Shown in pieces: positions 1-11,027 of a stretch of DNA of 33,469 nt. Source of the stretch: Punctularia strigosozonata HHB-11173 SS5 (lineage: Eukaryota > Basidiomycota > Agaricomycetes > Corticiales > Punctulariaceae); NCBI RefSeq assembly GCF_000264995.1, contig NW_006767438.1, positions 1,142,389 through 1,175,857 of the forward strand, read 5' to 3'. Within the stretch, counting starts at the first letter, position 1. Every line of letters starts with the position of its first letter. The notes beneath the pieces are model-generated. The model had not been told where the DNA came from and did not search any database. It worked only from the letters and a program-made list of their open reading frames with translations. A program made the translations under genes and the position numbers.

Positions 1-84
1 CGCATCACCGATGCTCAGATCCGCGAGCGCATCATGCTTGACGCGGTGCGCGACTCAATGACGGATGAGCGCCCTTGCTACTAA
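1..84 (+). CDS. 3' end of an unidentified protein-coding gene (partial)
   Basis: The first 84 bases read as 27 open codons followed by TAA, ending in the residues SMTDERPCY. Third positions are mostly G or C, as in the real genes of this window, and the stop is followed by more AT-rich sequence, as expected of a 3' untranslated region. The gene would start left of the window. The tail is too short to assign to a family, so I give no function. It could also be a chance open frame; the codon bias is the main support. Confidence 0.42.
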   Translation, partial: RITDAQIRERIMLDAVRDSMTDERPCY

Positions 85-522
85 AAAGGAGGTACCGAGA
101 ATTTCTTGAACGAGTGCACGATCAATTGTAACATAAGACCTTTGGTCTTTGGAAGGGCGTATGTAGCGCCACCATCGGACCTTCGCCCCGACAGAGACTC
201 TCTTGACGAACGTGCACTCGAGTCGTGATAAAACCCCCACCGAAAGACACGTATTACGCCCTATAAAATATGACTGACACGTAGGGCCTCCGTAGTATAT
301 AAGTAGAGTACAAACGATCATGTACTCTAGCTTTCTCCTGCGCACTCAACGAGACTTACCCCGGTCTATTGTGTGAACTCTGAGGAACTCTAACCGTGTG
401 ACTACACTTCGCTTACAAAGCTTACCCGTCGTCACAGTAACCCTAACCCCAGTTCGGGTCTTCCCAGTCCGCAACCTCAGTTCAGCCAACGACGACCGCA
501 ACGTCGGACACAGCTGGCCAAC
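85..522 (+). promoter_or_regulatory. Intergenic and 5' region of the MOB4 gene
   Basis: No gene is seen here. Two TATA-like elements lie at 262-270 (TATAAAATA) and 296-303 (TATATAAG), about 220-260 bases before the MOB4 start codon. At 438-450 there is a telomere-like TAACCCTAACCCC, which contains the 8-base telobox AACCCTAA at 439-446. The short open frames across this stretch have no family features and look like chance. Confidence 0.3.
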
Positions 523-1781
523 ATGTCCGTCGCTCTCCAGAGGCCGCTGCGCGGATCGCGTATATCAACGTTTTACCCGGTCAAGAGCCTTCCCTCTCTG
601 GCGTCTCTGGACAGCGCATTTCAGCTCCAGGAGTACATCTCGCTCCTCATCCGCCTCGACCCTCACGACGTCGACCATATCGTCGCTATACCCAAGGGCA
701 AGGAAAAAGACGAATCGGACAAAGACAAATCACAGAGCGACGTTACAGTGGACGAAGCATGCTGGATATATGAGCAATTACGGTGAGGGAGACCATATTC
801 ACTGCAGTCTATTTCTGACGCTGACGCGCACACGTACAGACGGCTCGCGCAAGACCTCTCGCACCCGCTCATCACGGTTTTGCAGCAGGAATGCACCCGC
901 GCGACATGCCCAGAAATGAAAGCAGGGGAATGGCTCTACCTCTGCGTTGCTCACGGCAACGAAAACAACATGGAGGTCAGTACCGTGGCGCATATACGCA
1001 ACATCCCGTCCTTCTTCCAGCACGCAGAACCCGACTCTGACTCATGTTGTCTTCAGCAATGCTGCGCGATCGACTACATCATCCACACTCTCGACTCCGC
1101 CACCGCCCTTCTCAATTCGCCGCGCGCCTTCCCCTCGCGCCTCTCGATCCCGCAGACCTCCTACCGCCACTTCTCCTCCCTCGCCCGCCGCCTCGGCCGC
1201 ATCTTCGCCCACGCCTACTTCCACCACCGCGACGCGTTCGAACAGGCCGAAGCCGAGTCGTCGCTCTACGCCCGTTTCCTCGCCCTCACCTCCCGCTTCG
1301 ACCTCGTCCCGCAGGAATTCCTTGTCATCCCGCCCAGAGCCGCCGACGACGACGAACGCGGTGCGCGATACCCCATCCCGAACACCTTCGAGCATACAAC
1401 CTGACATTCTTTTTACGTAGAAGAACCCTCCGCGCGCCGCACGGCCGACGTCGAGCCGCCGCGCATACACGCCGCTGCCGCGCTCGACCCCGCTCACGAG
1501 CGCGAGATCGAGCGTCAGCGGAGCGTCGAGCACGGCAGCCCGCGGAAGACGGGCCGGAGCCGGACGGACACGATGGTCTTCAGCGAGGCCTACAACGTCG
1601 TGGAGGAGATGGCGCGCACGTTGTCCGACGAGGCGCACCCCGAGCAACCCGTGGAGGAGGAACCCGCAGCTGTCAGCGCGGAGCCGGAGCATGTGGATGA
1701 GCCTGAGGGCCCAGCGGAGGAGGAGCCGGCGCCGACGGTCCCTGAAGTTCAAGAAGAGCATGCAGCTCCTGTTCCGGAGAG

Positions 1782-1814
<33 letters not shown>

Positions 1815-2244
1815 CAGCGAGGAGGTGCAAGCGGAGACGGCGCCGACTGAGGAAGTCGCGGAGGAGGTCGAAGCTCCCGCGGAGGCCTCTTCGGAGGCTG
1901 AAACGACTGAAGATCCGTTCGGCGATGGCGCCGCCGCTCCTGAGGACGGTGGCGAAGGCCAGGAAGAAGTTTCGGAAGAAGCTGAGAAAGAACCGCCGTC
2001 CTCCACTGAAGAGGCATCCGTCTCACAGACCGAGTCGAAGCCGGATGAAGCCCATGTTGATGCGGAGCAGCGTGAAGAAGCTGCGGAGGAGGTTACTGAA
2101 CCAGTTGCCGGCGGGGAGTCTGCAGCACTCGAGGCGGGCAAGGAGGAGGCGGCGGAAGAGAAGGCTGATAAGACTGCGCAAACACCGGAGGAGGATGACG
2201 AGAAACCGATCGAGAAGGTGGAGGGCCCAGCGAGCGTCGCATGA
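523..2244 (+). CDS. MOB4: MOB4/phocein-type Mob family protein with acidic C-terminal extension
   Basis: Exons 523-782, 840-975, 1057-1360 and 1421-2244 join in frame to 507 aa. Residues ~10-225 match the Mob1/phocein fold and are closest to phocein, with the FPSR and FAHAYFHH motifs. The zinc site is visible as C105-x4-C110 and H184-x4-H189. Phocein is a non-catalytic adaptor of the STRIPAK phosphatase-kinase complex; in Sordaria the homologue MOB3 is needed for hyphal fusion and fruiting (known for the family). The usual protein is about 225-300 aa. Here some 230 further residues are Glu/Ala/Pro-rich and strongly acidic, including five tandem GAGCCC units (1783-1812) coding Glu-Pro repeats. 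The start is the first ATG of the frame and gives the expected N-terminal motif 'RISTFYPVKSLPSL'. The family call is firm; the function of the tail is unknown. Confidence 0.88.
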
Positions 2245-2671
2245 TGTGTTGTTATACTACCCGTTGGATTTTCTTTCACTGGCGATCACTTTGCATGTTC
2301 GTCGTACGTGCGACAGTGAGGAGGGTCATAGGCCTAAGGCCCGCGCGTGAGAACGGCGTGATAATCGCTCCATATTCTCTATCGCCATCTCTGCTTTATC
2401 TCTGCTTGTGTACTCAACTGAAGAACACGGATTTCATCTCGTCCCCCTACGCCTTCTGTATCGTGCATCCGCGTAGAGCAGCCAAACCTAGCACTTGATA
2501 CGATTCATCAAGCCATCGGTTTACGTATGGGGAACCATTACAGCGCGAAGCAGTGAGCTCAACAATCTTACCCTTCTGTCGGTATCGGATTGACCATGGG
2601 GAGATTTCAGTGCTCATTGCTGGAATATATGCTGCTCTGCGCTAGTCATCAATCCTGACGATCCCGGTGCC
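2245..2671. other. Intergenic stretch between MOB4 and the F-box pseudogene
   Basis: I see no gene, RNA or repeat. It should hold the MOB4 3' untranslated region. A short open frame at 2241-2498 has no recognisable content and overlaps the MOB4 stop in another frame. Confidence 0.4.
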
Positions 2672-3541
2672 ATGCCTGCCACTGTTCCTACTGCTTCGCG
2701 CGAGAAAGTCAAGTTGCTAGCGCACGACCTTCGGCGCATTCGTCTCGAGTTGGCACAGATCTTACGGGACTGCAACGTCGACATTCCAGTTTCGCGCCTC
2801 CCAATAGAGATCTTGTCCGAAATATTCTCCTATGTGCCGTCCGATCCTAGAACTTTCCGTGATCACTACCGCTCGCCCAGAATCCCGCCAGTGGCCCACG
2901 TGTGCAGCGCGTGGCGACGTGCCGCGCTGGCCACCCCATCTTTGTGGAACGTCCTTGACTTATCGGAACCGGATTGATCTCGCGTCGATAGCAGTGAACC
3001 TCTGCGCATCCTGCGCAATCTTTCTTCGAGGCTGGCGGCGGTCCAACCGACGGTTTTGCATATCGACTTGGATGAACTCTCCGCCCCTCCCACGTTCTGG
3101 TCTGCCATGTTTACTGGGCAACACAAGGTCGAGACACTGATCGTACACGGAACCGCGGAGAGTGTAGACGTCCTTTTCGCGATCGCCAATGGTACTCCAA
3201 CGGCTCGGAATCCTAATTAGTTGGCTATGCTCCCGAAGTTATCTTCGTTGATCATCTATGGTCAGGGGCTTGAAGCTCTCTCCATCAACCGAAGCTCCTT
3301 TGAGAATGTCCTCGTCCAGTGTCTGAAGCTCGTGAAGGCGCGCAACCCCCCCTGGAAGAGGATCAAAGAATTTAAAATGAGAACAACAACGCACGGTGAT
3401 GGCAATCCAAACGCCTGCGTGGCCATCGACTTGTTGGAATTCCGAAGGTGCTTTCTGCAGGGTTGTTCCGAGCAGATAAAGTTGCTTCGGAAGAAAGTGC
3501 GGGTCATTGTGGAAGACGTCGACTTAATATACGACCTTTGA
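2672..3541 (+). pseudogene. F-box protein gene with two in-frame stop codons
   Basis: One reading frame runs from an ATG at 2672 to a TGA at 3539-3541. It is interrupted only by TGA at 2975-2977 and TAG at 3218-3220. The first 101 codons carry a basic/helical leader and an F-box-like motif: RLPIEILSEIFSYV, then VAHVCSAWRRAALATPSLW. This is the standard N-terminus of the large Agaricomycete F-box family, whose members recruit substrates to SCF ubiquitin ligases through Skp1. After each stop the frame continues with leucine-rich, protein-like sequence such as MLPKLSSLII. Without the stops it would be 289 codons, shorter than many family members, so part of the leucine-rich region may be lost. 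No convincing intron removes the stops: a 41-nt candidate around the first is too short. Most likely a recently inactivated copy; a 101-aa F-box-only product is possible. Confidence 0.65.
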
Positions 3542-3879
3542 ACTCCTGCGTTGTACTCGCGCTGAAATGTAATTCATCCGACTTTCTCCGATTATAAACG
3601 TCGAACATTGAGCTATTCAGCGCCACAAATCAAGCACACGCAGATACATATCACACCTGCCAGGATGTCCTGTTGCACTTCGGGAGCTAGTAGTAGTTGA
3701 CGTCAATCGATTCGAATCGATTCGCCAGCAGGCCTTGGATGAGGAGAGGCAACCGTGGGAAATCCAATATAAGCGTTTGTCATCTGGCCCATGGAACTTT
3801 GTGGGCGCTAGTTAGCCCTTCGCCTCACTCGTCGTCACTCACAGCGACGACGACCGACCGCATCTCTCATCCAAACACC
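3542..3879 (+). promoter_or_regulatory. Upstream region of BRR2 with a CRE site and an 18-bp palindrome
   Basis: This stretch holds no gene. It contains a perfect CRE/ATF octamer TGACGTCA at 3698-3705. That octamer overlaps by one base an 18-base perfect palindrome, AATCGATTCGAATCGATT, at 3705-3722. The pair lies about 160 bases before the BRR2 start codon, a sensible place for a promoter element. A pyrimidine-rich, CGAC-containing leader runs from about 3820 to the ATG. Regulation by a bZIP factor is inference from the octamer. Confidence 0.45.
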
Positions 3880-6800
3880 ATGGCCGGTCGACAGGGCAAG
3901 CCGGATCTCTCTGGTTACAACTATGGCGCCATCTCCTCACTCGTCCTTACCGCCGACCGCTCGGCGCTGCCGCGGCGCGACAAGGAGCCCGACGGTGCAC
4001 CCACTTCGCTGGCGGGCCGCATCGACGTGAAGGAAATGGGGTCGAGGGTGCAGCGCGCGGCGCCAAAGGACTTGGACAAGAAGAAGAAAAAGGCGGCCGA
4101 GCGCCAGGACGCCACCGAAAAGGAGCTGGCGAAGCGCAAGCAACAGCAGAACGCCGGTTTTGGATACGCGGACATCATCGAGGCGACGCAGGACCTTGAG
4201 GGTCTCACGTACAGACCACGCACGGCGGAGACGCGCGAGACGTACGAGCTCATTTTGGCCTCCGTGCACCGCGCGCTCGGCGACCAGTCGCAGGACGTGG
4301 TCAGGAGTGCGGCTGACGCGGTCCTGGAGACGCTCAAAAGCGAAAATCTGAAGGACTTCGACAAGCACAAGGAGATACAGGAAGTTTTGGGGCCACTGCC
4401 GAGGGCGCGATTTGACGAGCTGCTCAACCTCTCGAAGAAGATCACCGATTATGGTGCGGAGGACGAGACGATGGCGGACCCGGATACGGAGAGGAAGGAC
4501 GCTGAGATTGACGAGGAGATGGGTGTGGCGGTAGTGTTTGACGAGGAGGAGCAGGAAGAGGAGGAAGAGGAGGGCTTCGAGATACGGGACGAGTCAGACG
4601 ATGACGAGGAGGAGGAGGCCAACGATGAGGATGCGCCCGCGGAGTCCCTTGAAGCGGGCGAAGAAGAGCTCGTCGTCGGTGGGCAGCCGCCGACCAAGGC
4701 CTCCGCCGACAAGGACATCGTTTCCCCCCACTCCATAGACGCCTTCTGGGTGCAGCGTCAAATCTCCGAAGTCTACCCCGATCCCGCTACTGCCGCAGAA
4801 AAAGCGACCTCCGTGCTCTCCATTCTTGGCTCCGAATCGTCCCTCCGCGACTGCGAAAACCAGCTCATGGAGCTTTTCGATTACCAGTCGTTCCACATCA
4901 TCACAAAGTTCCTCAAAAACCGCGACGTCATCGTCTGGTGTACGAAGCTCATGCGGTCCGACGCCGACGAGCGCGTCAATCTGGAGGTCGCGATGCGCGA
5001 GAAGGGCGTGGGCTGGATCTTGAGAGAACTTGCGGGCGACAGGCAGACGAAGAGGAAGGCCGACGACGCGATGGACGTGGACGATGCGAGGAGGAAGGAC
5101 GTGCCGAAGACAGCGACGCTCGCGGCAGGGTCGATTGTGCAGCCGAAGCGCATGGTCGACCTCGAGAGCATGGCGTTCGCTCAGGGTGGCCACCTTATGT
5201 CGAACAAGAAGTGCAAGCTGCCGGAAGGCTCGTTCAAGCGCGCGAAGAAGGGTTACGAGGAGATTCACGTCCCGGCCCCGAAGAAGAAGGTGACGGACGC
5301 CAAGGACATCGTGCAGGTCGCGGACATGCCAGAGTGGACGCGTCCTGCCTTCCCGGCCCCGGCATACAAGACGCTCAACCCTGTTCAGAGCAAGGTGTAC
5401 CCCATCGCTTTCGGCACCGATGAGCCCATCCTGCTATGTGCTCCTACTGGCGCTGGCAAGGTCAGTCTTGGTATCGCATTTATCGATCACAAGGCTTACG
5501 TCCGGCTTCTTAGACTAATGTCGCAGTGCTTACGATCCTCAACGAGATGGCGAAGTACCGCGATGAGGCCACTGGTCAGTTCGACCTCGACGCCTTCAAG
5601 ATCGTCTACGTCGCGCCTATGAAGGCCCTCGTGCAGGAGCAAGTCGGCCAGTTCCAAAAGCGTCTCGGCGATTTCGGCATCAAGGTTGGCGAACTCACGG
5701 GTGACTCGCAGATGACGAAACAACAGATCGCGGAAACGCAGATCATCGTCACGACTCCGGAGAAATGGGACGTGATCACGCGAAAGAGCACGGACACGAG
5801 CTACACGAACCTCGTTCGGCTTATCATCATCGACGAGATCCATCTTCTGCACGATGAACGTGGACCGGTGCTTGAGAGCATCGTCGCGAGGACCGTGAGG
5901 CGGATGGAGCAGACGGGCGAGTATGTTCGGCTTGTTGGTCTGTCAGCGACTCTGCCAAACTACCAGGACGTCGCGACGTTCCTTCGCGTGGACGAAAAGA
6001 AGGGCTTGTTCTACTTCGACGCATCGTCGCGTCCTTGTCCGCTGCAGCAGCAGTTCGTTGGTGTAACGGAGAAGAAGGCGATCAAGCGGTATCAGGTCAT
6101 GAACGAAGTCTGCTACGAGAAGGTTCTGGATCACGCAGGCAAGAACCAAGTTATCGTCTTCGTCCACTCCCGGAAGGAAACGGCGAAGACCGCCAAGTTC
6201 ATCCGGGACATGGCGATCGAAAAGGAGACTATCACGCAGTTCGTCAAGCCCGACTCGGCGACTCGGGAGATCCTGAATGATGAAGCCAACAACGCGATGG
6301 ACGCGAACCTCAAGGATCTTCTACCGTTCGGATTCGCGATACATCATGCCGGAATGACGCGCCAGGACCGTACCGCCGTAGAAGACCTCTTTGGCGACAA
6401 TCACATCCAGGTGCTTGTCTGTACCGCGACGCTCGCGTGGGGCGTCAACCTCCCTGCCCACGCCGTCATCATCAAGGGAACGCAGATCTACAACCCCGAG
6501 AAAGGTCGATGGGTCGAGCTTTCGCACCAGGACGTGCTGCAGATGCTTGGTCGTGCCGGTCGTCCGCAGTACGACACCTTCGGCGAGGGCGTGATCATCA
6601 CAAATCACAGCGAGCTTCAGTACTACCTGAGCTTGATGAATCAGCAGCTGCCCATTGAATCGCAATTCGTGTCGAAACTGGCCGACAACCTCAACGCCGA
6701 AATCGTACTGGGTACTATCCGAAACCGTGACGAGGCCGTTCAGTGGCTCGGCTACACTTATCTGTACGTTCACATCCCTTACCTCTGGCTCCTGCGCTTA

Positions 6801-9800
6801 CTCTTTCATGCGATAGGTATGTTCGCATGCTCAAGTCCCCCGCGCTCTACAGCGTTGGCGTTGACTATCAAGAAGATGACGGGGGTCTCGTGCAAAAACG
6901 TGCCGATATCATCCACACCGCTGCCGCGCTTCTCGAGAAATGCAGTTTGATCAAGTACGAGCGCGCATCGGGCAGATTTCAAAGCACTGAACTTGGCAAG
7001 ATCGCGTCGCACTACTACGTCACATACAACTCGATGGCGACGTATAACAAGCACATGAAGCCTACTATGTCCACAATTGAGCTCTTCCGAGTCTTCGCGC
7101 TCTCCAACGAATTCAAGTACATCCCCGTTCGTCAAGAGGAGAAGTTGGAGCTGGGCAAGTTGCTTGAGCGTGTACCCATTCCTGTTAAAGAGAGCGTGGA
7201 GGAACCGGCAGCTAAGATCAACGTTCTCCTCCAAGCGTACATCTCGCAACTCAAGTTGGAAGGCTTCGCTCTTGTCGCCGACATGGTCTTCATCCAGCAG
7301 TCGGCCGGCCGTATCCTGCACGCCATGTTCGAGATCTGTCTCAAGCGTGGCTGGGCAGTTCCCGCGAAAGCTGCCTTGGACTTGACCAAAATGGTGGAAC
7401 GTCGCCTGTGGGGTTCGATGACTCCTCTGCGGCAGTTCAAGGGCGTTCCTGCACAGATCATCCGCAAGGCCGAGGCGAAGCAGTTCCCGTGGTACCGTTA
7501 CTTTGACCTTAGCCCTCCGGAACTTGGCGAACTCATCGGACAGCCGAACGCGGGCAATCTCGTTCACCGGCTCGTCCACAGCTTCCCCAAGCTTCAGCTC
7601 TCTGCGCAGGTGCAGCCGATCACGCGTTCTCTGCTGAGCATGGAGCTATCGATTACCCCCGATTTCCGATGGGATGACCAAATTCACGGTGCTGCCGAGT
7701 CGTTCTGGATCATTGTCGAGGACGTCGATGGAGAAGTTATCCTTTTCCACGATCAATGGGTTCTCCGTCGTCGCTACGCCGAGGACGAGCACATCGTCAA
7801 CTTGACTGTGCCCATGTTCGAACCGGTACCGCCTAATTATTACATCTCCGTCATCTCGGAACGCTGGTTACACTCTGAGACCAGGTTCCCGATCTCGTTC
7901 AAACACCTCATCCTCCCCGAGAAGTTCCCTCCTCCGACCCCTCTTCTCGACCTTCAGCCACTCCCGCTCTCTGCGCTCCACAACCGGGAGTTTGAGAGTA
8001 TATATTCGTCCACTATCCAAACCTTCAACAAGATCCAGACGCAGGTCTTCCAAGCTCTTTACACGACGGACGAGAACGTCTTCATCGGCGCGCCAACCGG
8101 TAGCGGCAAGACCATCTGCGCGGAGTTCGCTCTTCTTCGCTTATGGAGCAAGAAGGACCACTCTCGAGCCGTTTGCATCGTGCCATACCATGATATGATT
8201 GAACACCGCGTTGCGGAGTGGCGTCAGAAGTTCGGAGGTGTTCAGGGTGGAAAGGAAATCGTCGCTCTTACGGGCGAGACGAGCGCTGATCTGCGTCACC
8301 TTGAGAAGGGTGACGTCATCGTCTGCACTCCTACGCAGGTATGTAACCTTGCCCTCTAGCGTACGAGTATAGCGACTAACAGCCGTGATTTCAGTGGGAT
8401 GTCATCTCTAGACGATGGCGGCAGCGAAAGAACGTCCAGACAGTGGGGTTGGTCATCGCAGACGAGATACAGACTCTCGGTGGATTCAACGGCCAGACGT
8501 ACGAAGTGATTATCTCGCGCACGCGTTACGTATCGGCCCAGACGGAGATCAAGACTCGCATCGTCGCTTGCGCCGTGTCCATGGCAAATGCGCGTGACCT
8601 GGGTGAATGGATAGGAGCGCCATCGCATGCCATCTTCAATTTCCCTCCGAGGTGAGCTGCATCATCTCCCGCATGTCGCTCACCCGCTTACATCTCGTTG
8701 CCTAGTGCCCGCCCTCTCGACATGGACATCCACCTACAGAGCTTCTCCATCCCCCACTTCCCCTCCTTGATGATCGCCATGTCTAAGCCCGCTTACCTCG
8801 CGATCGCGGAGTATGCACCCACGAAGCCAGTCATTATATTTGTGCCATCTCGTCGCCAGTGCCGCTTGACGGCTGATGACCTTCTGACTCACTGCGGTGC
8901 TGACGATGACCCAAATCGTTTCCTCAACATCGAACTTGCTGATCTCCAACCGCATTTGGATCACGTTACCGACCAGGGATTGGTGGAGACCCTAAAGCAC
9001 GGGATTGGCTACTACCACGAGGCTCTCACCAGGCAAGACAAGCGTATTGTAGAGCGTCTGTTCCAGTCCGGTGCTATCCAGGTTCTCATTGCGTCGAAGG
9101 TCAGTTGTATGATTCGTTATATGTCTCACGACAATCCTCATCCAACAACTTGTACAGGATTCAGCATGGAGCCTCCCCGTTTCGAGCTACATGGTCATCA
9201 TCATGGGCGTCCAATACTACGAGGGAAAAGAGCACCGCTACGTTGATTACCAGGTGATGGACGTATTGCAAATGATGGGACGCGCCTGCCGGCCTCTGGA
9301 GGATGAGCGAAGTCGGTGCGTCTTGATGTGTCAGCAGACACGGAAGGACTACTTCAAGAAGTTCCTTGCGGAGGGCTTGCCCATTGAATCTCATCTTTCG
9401 AGCAACTTGCATGATTACTTCCTCGCCGAGATTGCGGTGAAGACGATTGAGAACAAGCAAGATGCAATGGTACGTGTTCATACAAATCCATCGGCGGCAT
9501 TTCTGTAACGATCTGTTCGCAGGATATCCTCACGTGGACATACTTCTACCGACGGCTGACCCAGAATCCCAACTATTACAATCTCCACAATGTTTCCCAT
9601 CAACACCTATCCGACCACCTCTCAGAGCTCGTGGAGAACACGCTCAACGATCTGGTGAACTCGAAGTGCATCGCCATTGGTTCGTCTTTTTCGCATTTTT
9701 CCCTGTTAGGTCTTGCTAACAGCCACGTGCAGAGGATGAGATGGACGTGTCAGCACTCAACCTTGGTATGATTGCGGCATACTACAACATTTCATGTGAG

Positions 9801-10885
9801 TTCCGTTTGCTTGTGCCGTATGCGCGGCGCTCATCTTGGCGCAGATGTTACCGTCGAGGTGTACACGTTATCCCTGAAGGAACGGACGAAACTCAAGGGT
9901 CTCTTGGAGGTCGTTTCGTCATCCGCGGAGTTCGAGTCCGTACCCATCCGTCGCCACGAAGACGTTCTTCTGCGGCGAATCTACGACCGTGTACCCGTCA
10001 AGTTGGACAAGCCTGATTACGATGCACCGCACTTCAAAACCTTCCTCTTGTTGCAGGCACATTTCTCGCGTATCCAGCTTCCTCCAGACTTGGCCGCCGA
10101 TCAAGCACTTGTCCTCGAGAAGGTCCTCACGCTATTATCCGCCTGCGTCGACGTCCTCTCGTCCAACGGGTGGTTAAACGCCCTCAGTGCTATGGACTTG
10201 TCGCAGATGTGCGTGCAAGCAATGTGGGAGACAGAGTCGCCGCTCAAGCAGATTCCTCACTTCGAACCGGATGTGAGCATCCATGCGCTGAATATAGTCT
10301 TCGCATTTCTGACTATCAATAACGCAGGTGATCCAACGTTGCAAGGACGCGGGCGCAGAGTCGGTATACGATATCATGGAAATGGAAGCAGACCAGCGAA
10401 ATCAGATCCTCCAGATGGACAACGCGCGGATGAAGGATGTCGCAGCCTTCGTCAACTCTTATCCCACGCTCGAGGTCGACTACGAACTCGTCAAAGGCGA
10501 ATACACGGCTGGCTCTCCGATCACGCTCAAGGTCGCTCTTTCACGCGATGCCGACGAAGACGACGACAGCGGCGACGACCAAACGGTCGTTGCGCCATTT
10601 TACCCCGGAAAGAAGATGGCCAACTGGTGGTTGGTCGTCGGCGAACCGAGCACGAGGCAGCTTTTGTCAATCAAACGTGTCACTGTGAACAAGAACCTGG
10701 CCGTGAAGCTCGAATTCACTCTGCCGCAGGGCAAGCACTCGCTCAAGCTCTTCGTCATCTGCGATTCGTACATTGGCGCGGATCACGATATACCGATGGA
10801 TCCCATTGACGTTGCGGAAGGAGAAGATAGTGATAGCGACGATGACGACTCCGATAGCGATGACGACGATAAGATGAAGGAATGA
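3880..10885 (+). CDS. BRR2: Pre-mRNA-splicing helicase BRR2 (U5 snRNP 200 kDa helicase)
   Basis: Ten exons (3880-5460, 5514-6763, 6817-8338, 8395-8651, 8706-9099, 9158-9469, 9523-9679, 9733-9795, 9845-10272, 10328-10885) give 2173 aa, the normal length. BRR2 is the Ski2-like ATPase of U5 snRNP that unwinds U4/U6 during spliceosome activation. Order: N-terminal region, acidic linker (~188-266), helicase cassette 1 (Walker A GAGKT at 524-528, DEIH 634-637, SAT 671-673, QMLGRAGRP from 870), Sec63 domain (~1000-1305), cassette 2, second Sec63 domain (~1830-2150), acidic Ser/Asp tail. Cassette 2 keeps GSGKT (K~1375) but has DEIQ (~1474), CAVSM in place of SAT, and MMGRACRP. This fits the known inactive, regulatory C-terminal cassette. 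The start gives the conserved opening '[18 protein letters not shown]'; 61 in-frame codons upstream lie in the leader and are not used here. Confidence 0.96.
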
Positions 10886-11027
10886 ACGGTTTTCTCCACT
10901 GTTGTGCGCCTCATGTAGAACATTGTATCCTTAGTAGGTTCTGATATAATAGTACATTGCTGGAAACTCGAGGCAGCTTTGATGATGGTACAGAGATCTG
11001 GATTGCATTGTTATTTCGAGATTGCGT
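10886..11027. other. Short convergent 3' spacer between BRR2 and the DNA glycosylase
   Basis: Only 142 bases separate the two stop codons, so the two 3' untranslated regions probably overlap. No separate gene is seen. Confidence 0.5.

Noticed and set aside
1042-1830. 262-codon minus-strand open frame
   Set aside because: Lies antisense to the MOB4 exons and consists of Leu/Arg-rich and Gly/Glu-rich sequence produced by reading GC-rich codons backwards.
2937-2990. Possible 41-nt intron removing the first F-box stop
   Set aside because: Shorter than every intron supported in this window (47 nt and up), it would delete conserved F-box-flanking residues, and it leaves the second stop.
3697-3879. 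In-frame upstream extension of BRR2 (61 codons)
   Set aside because: The family N-terminus starts at the ATG at 3880. The extension runs through the CRE and palindrome, has no homologous look, and would lack an ATG near its start.
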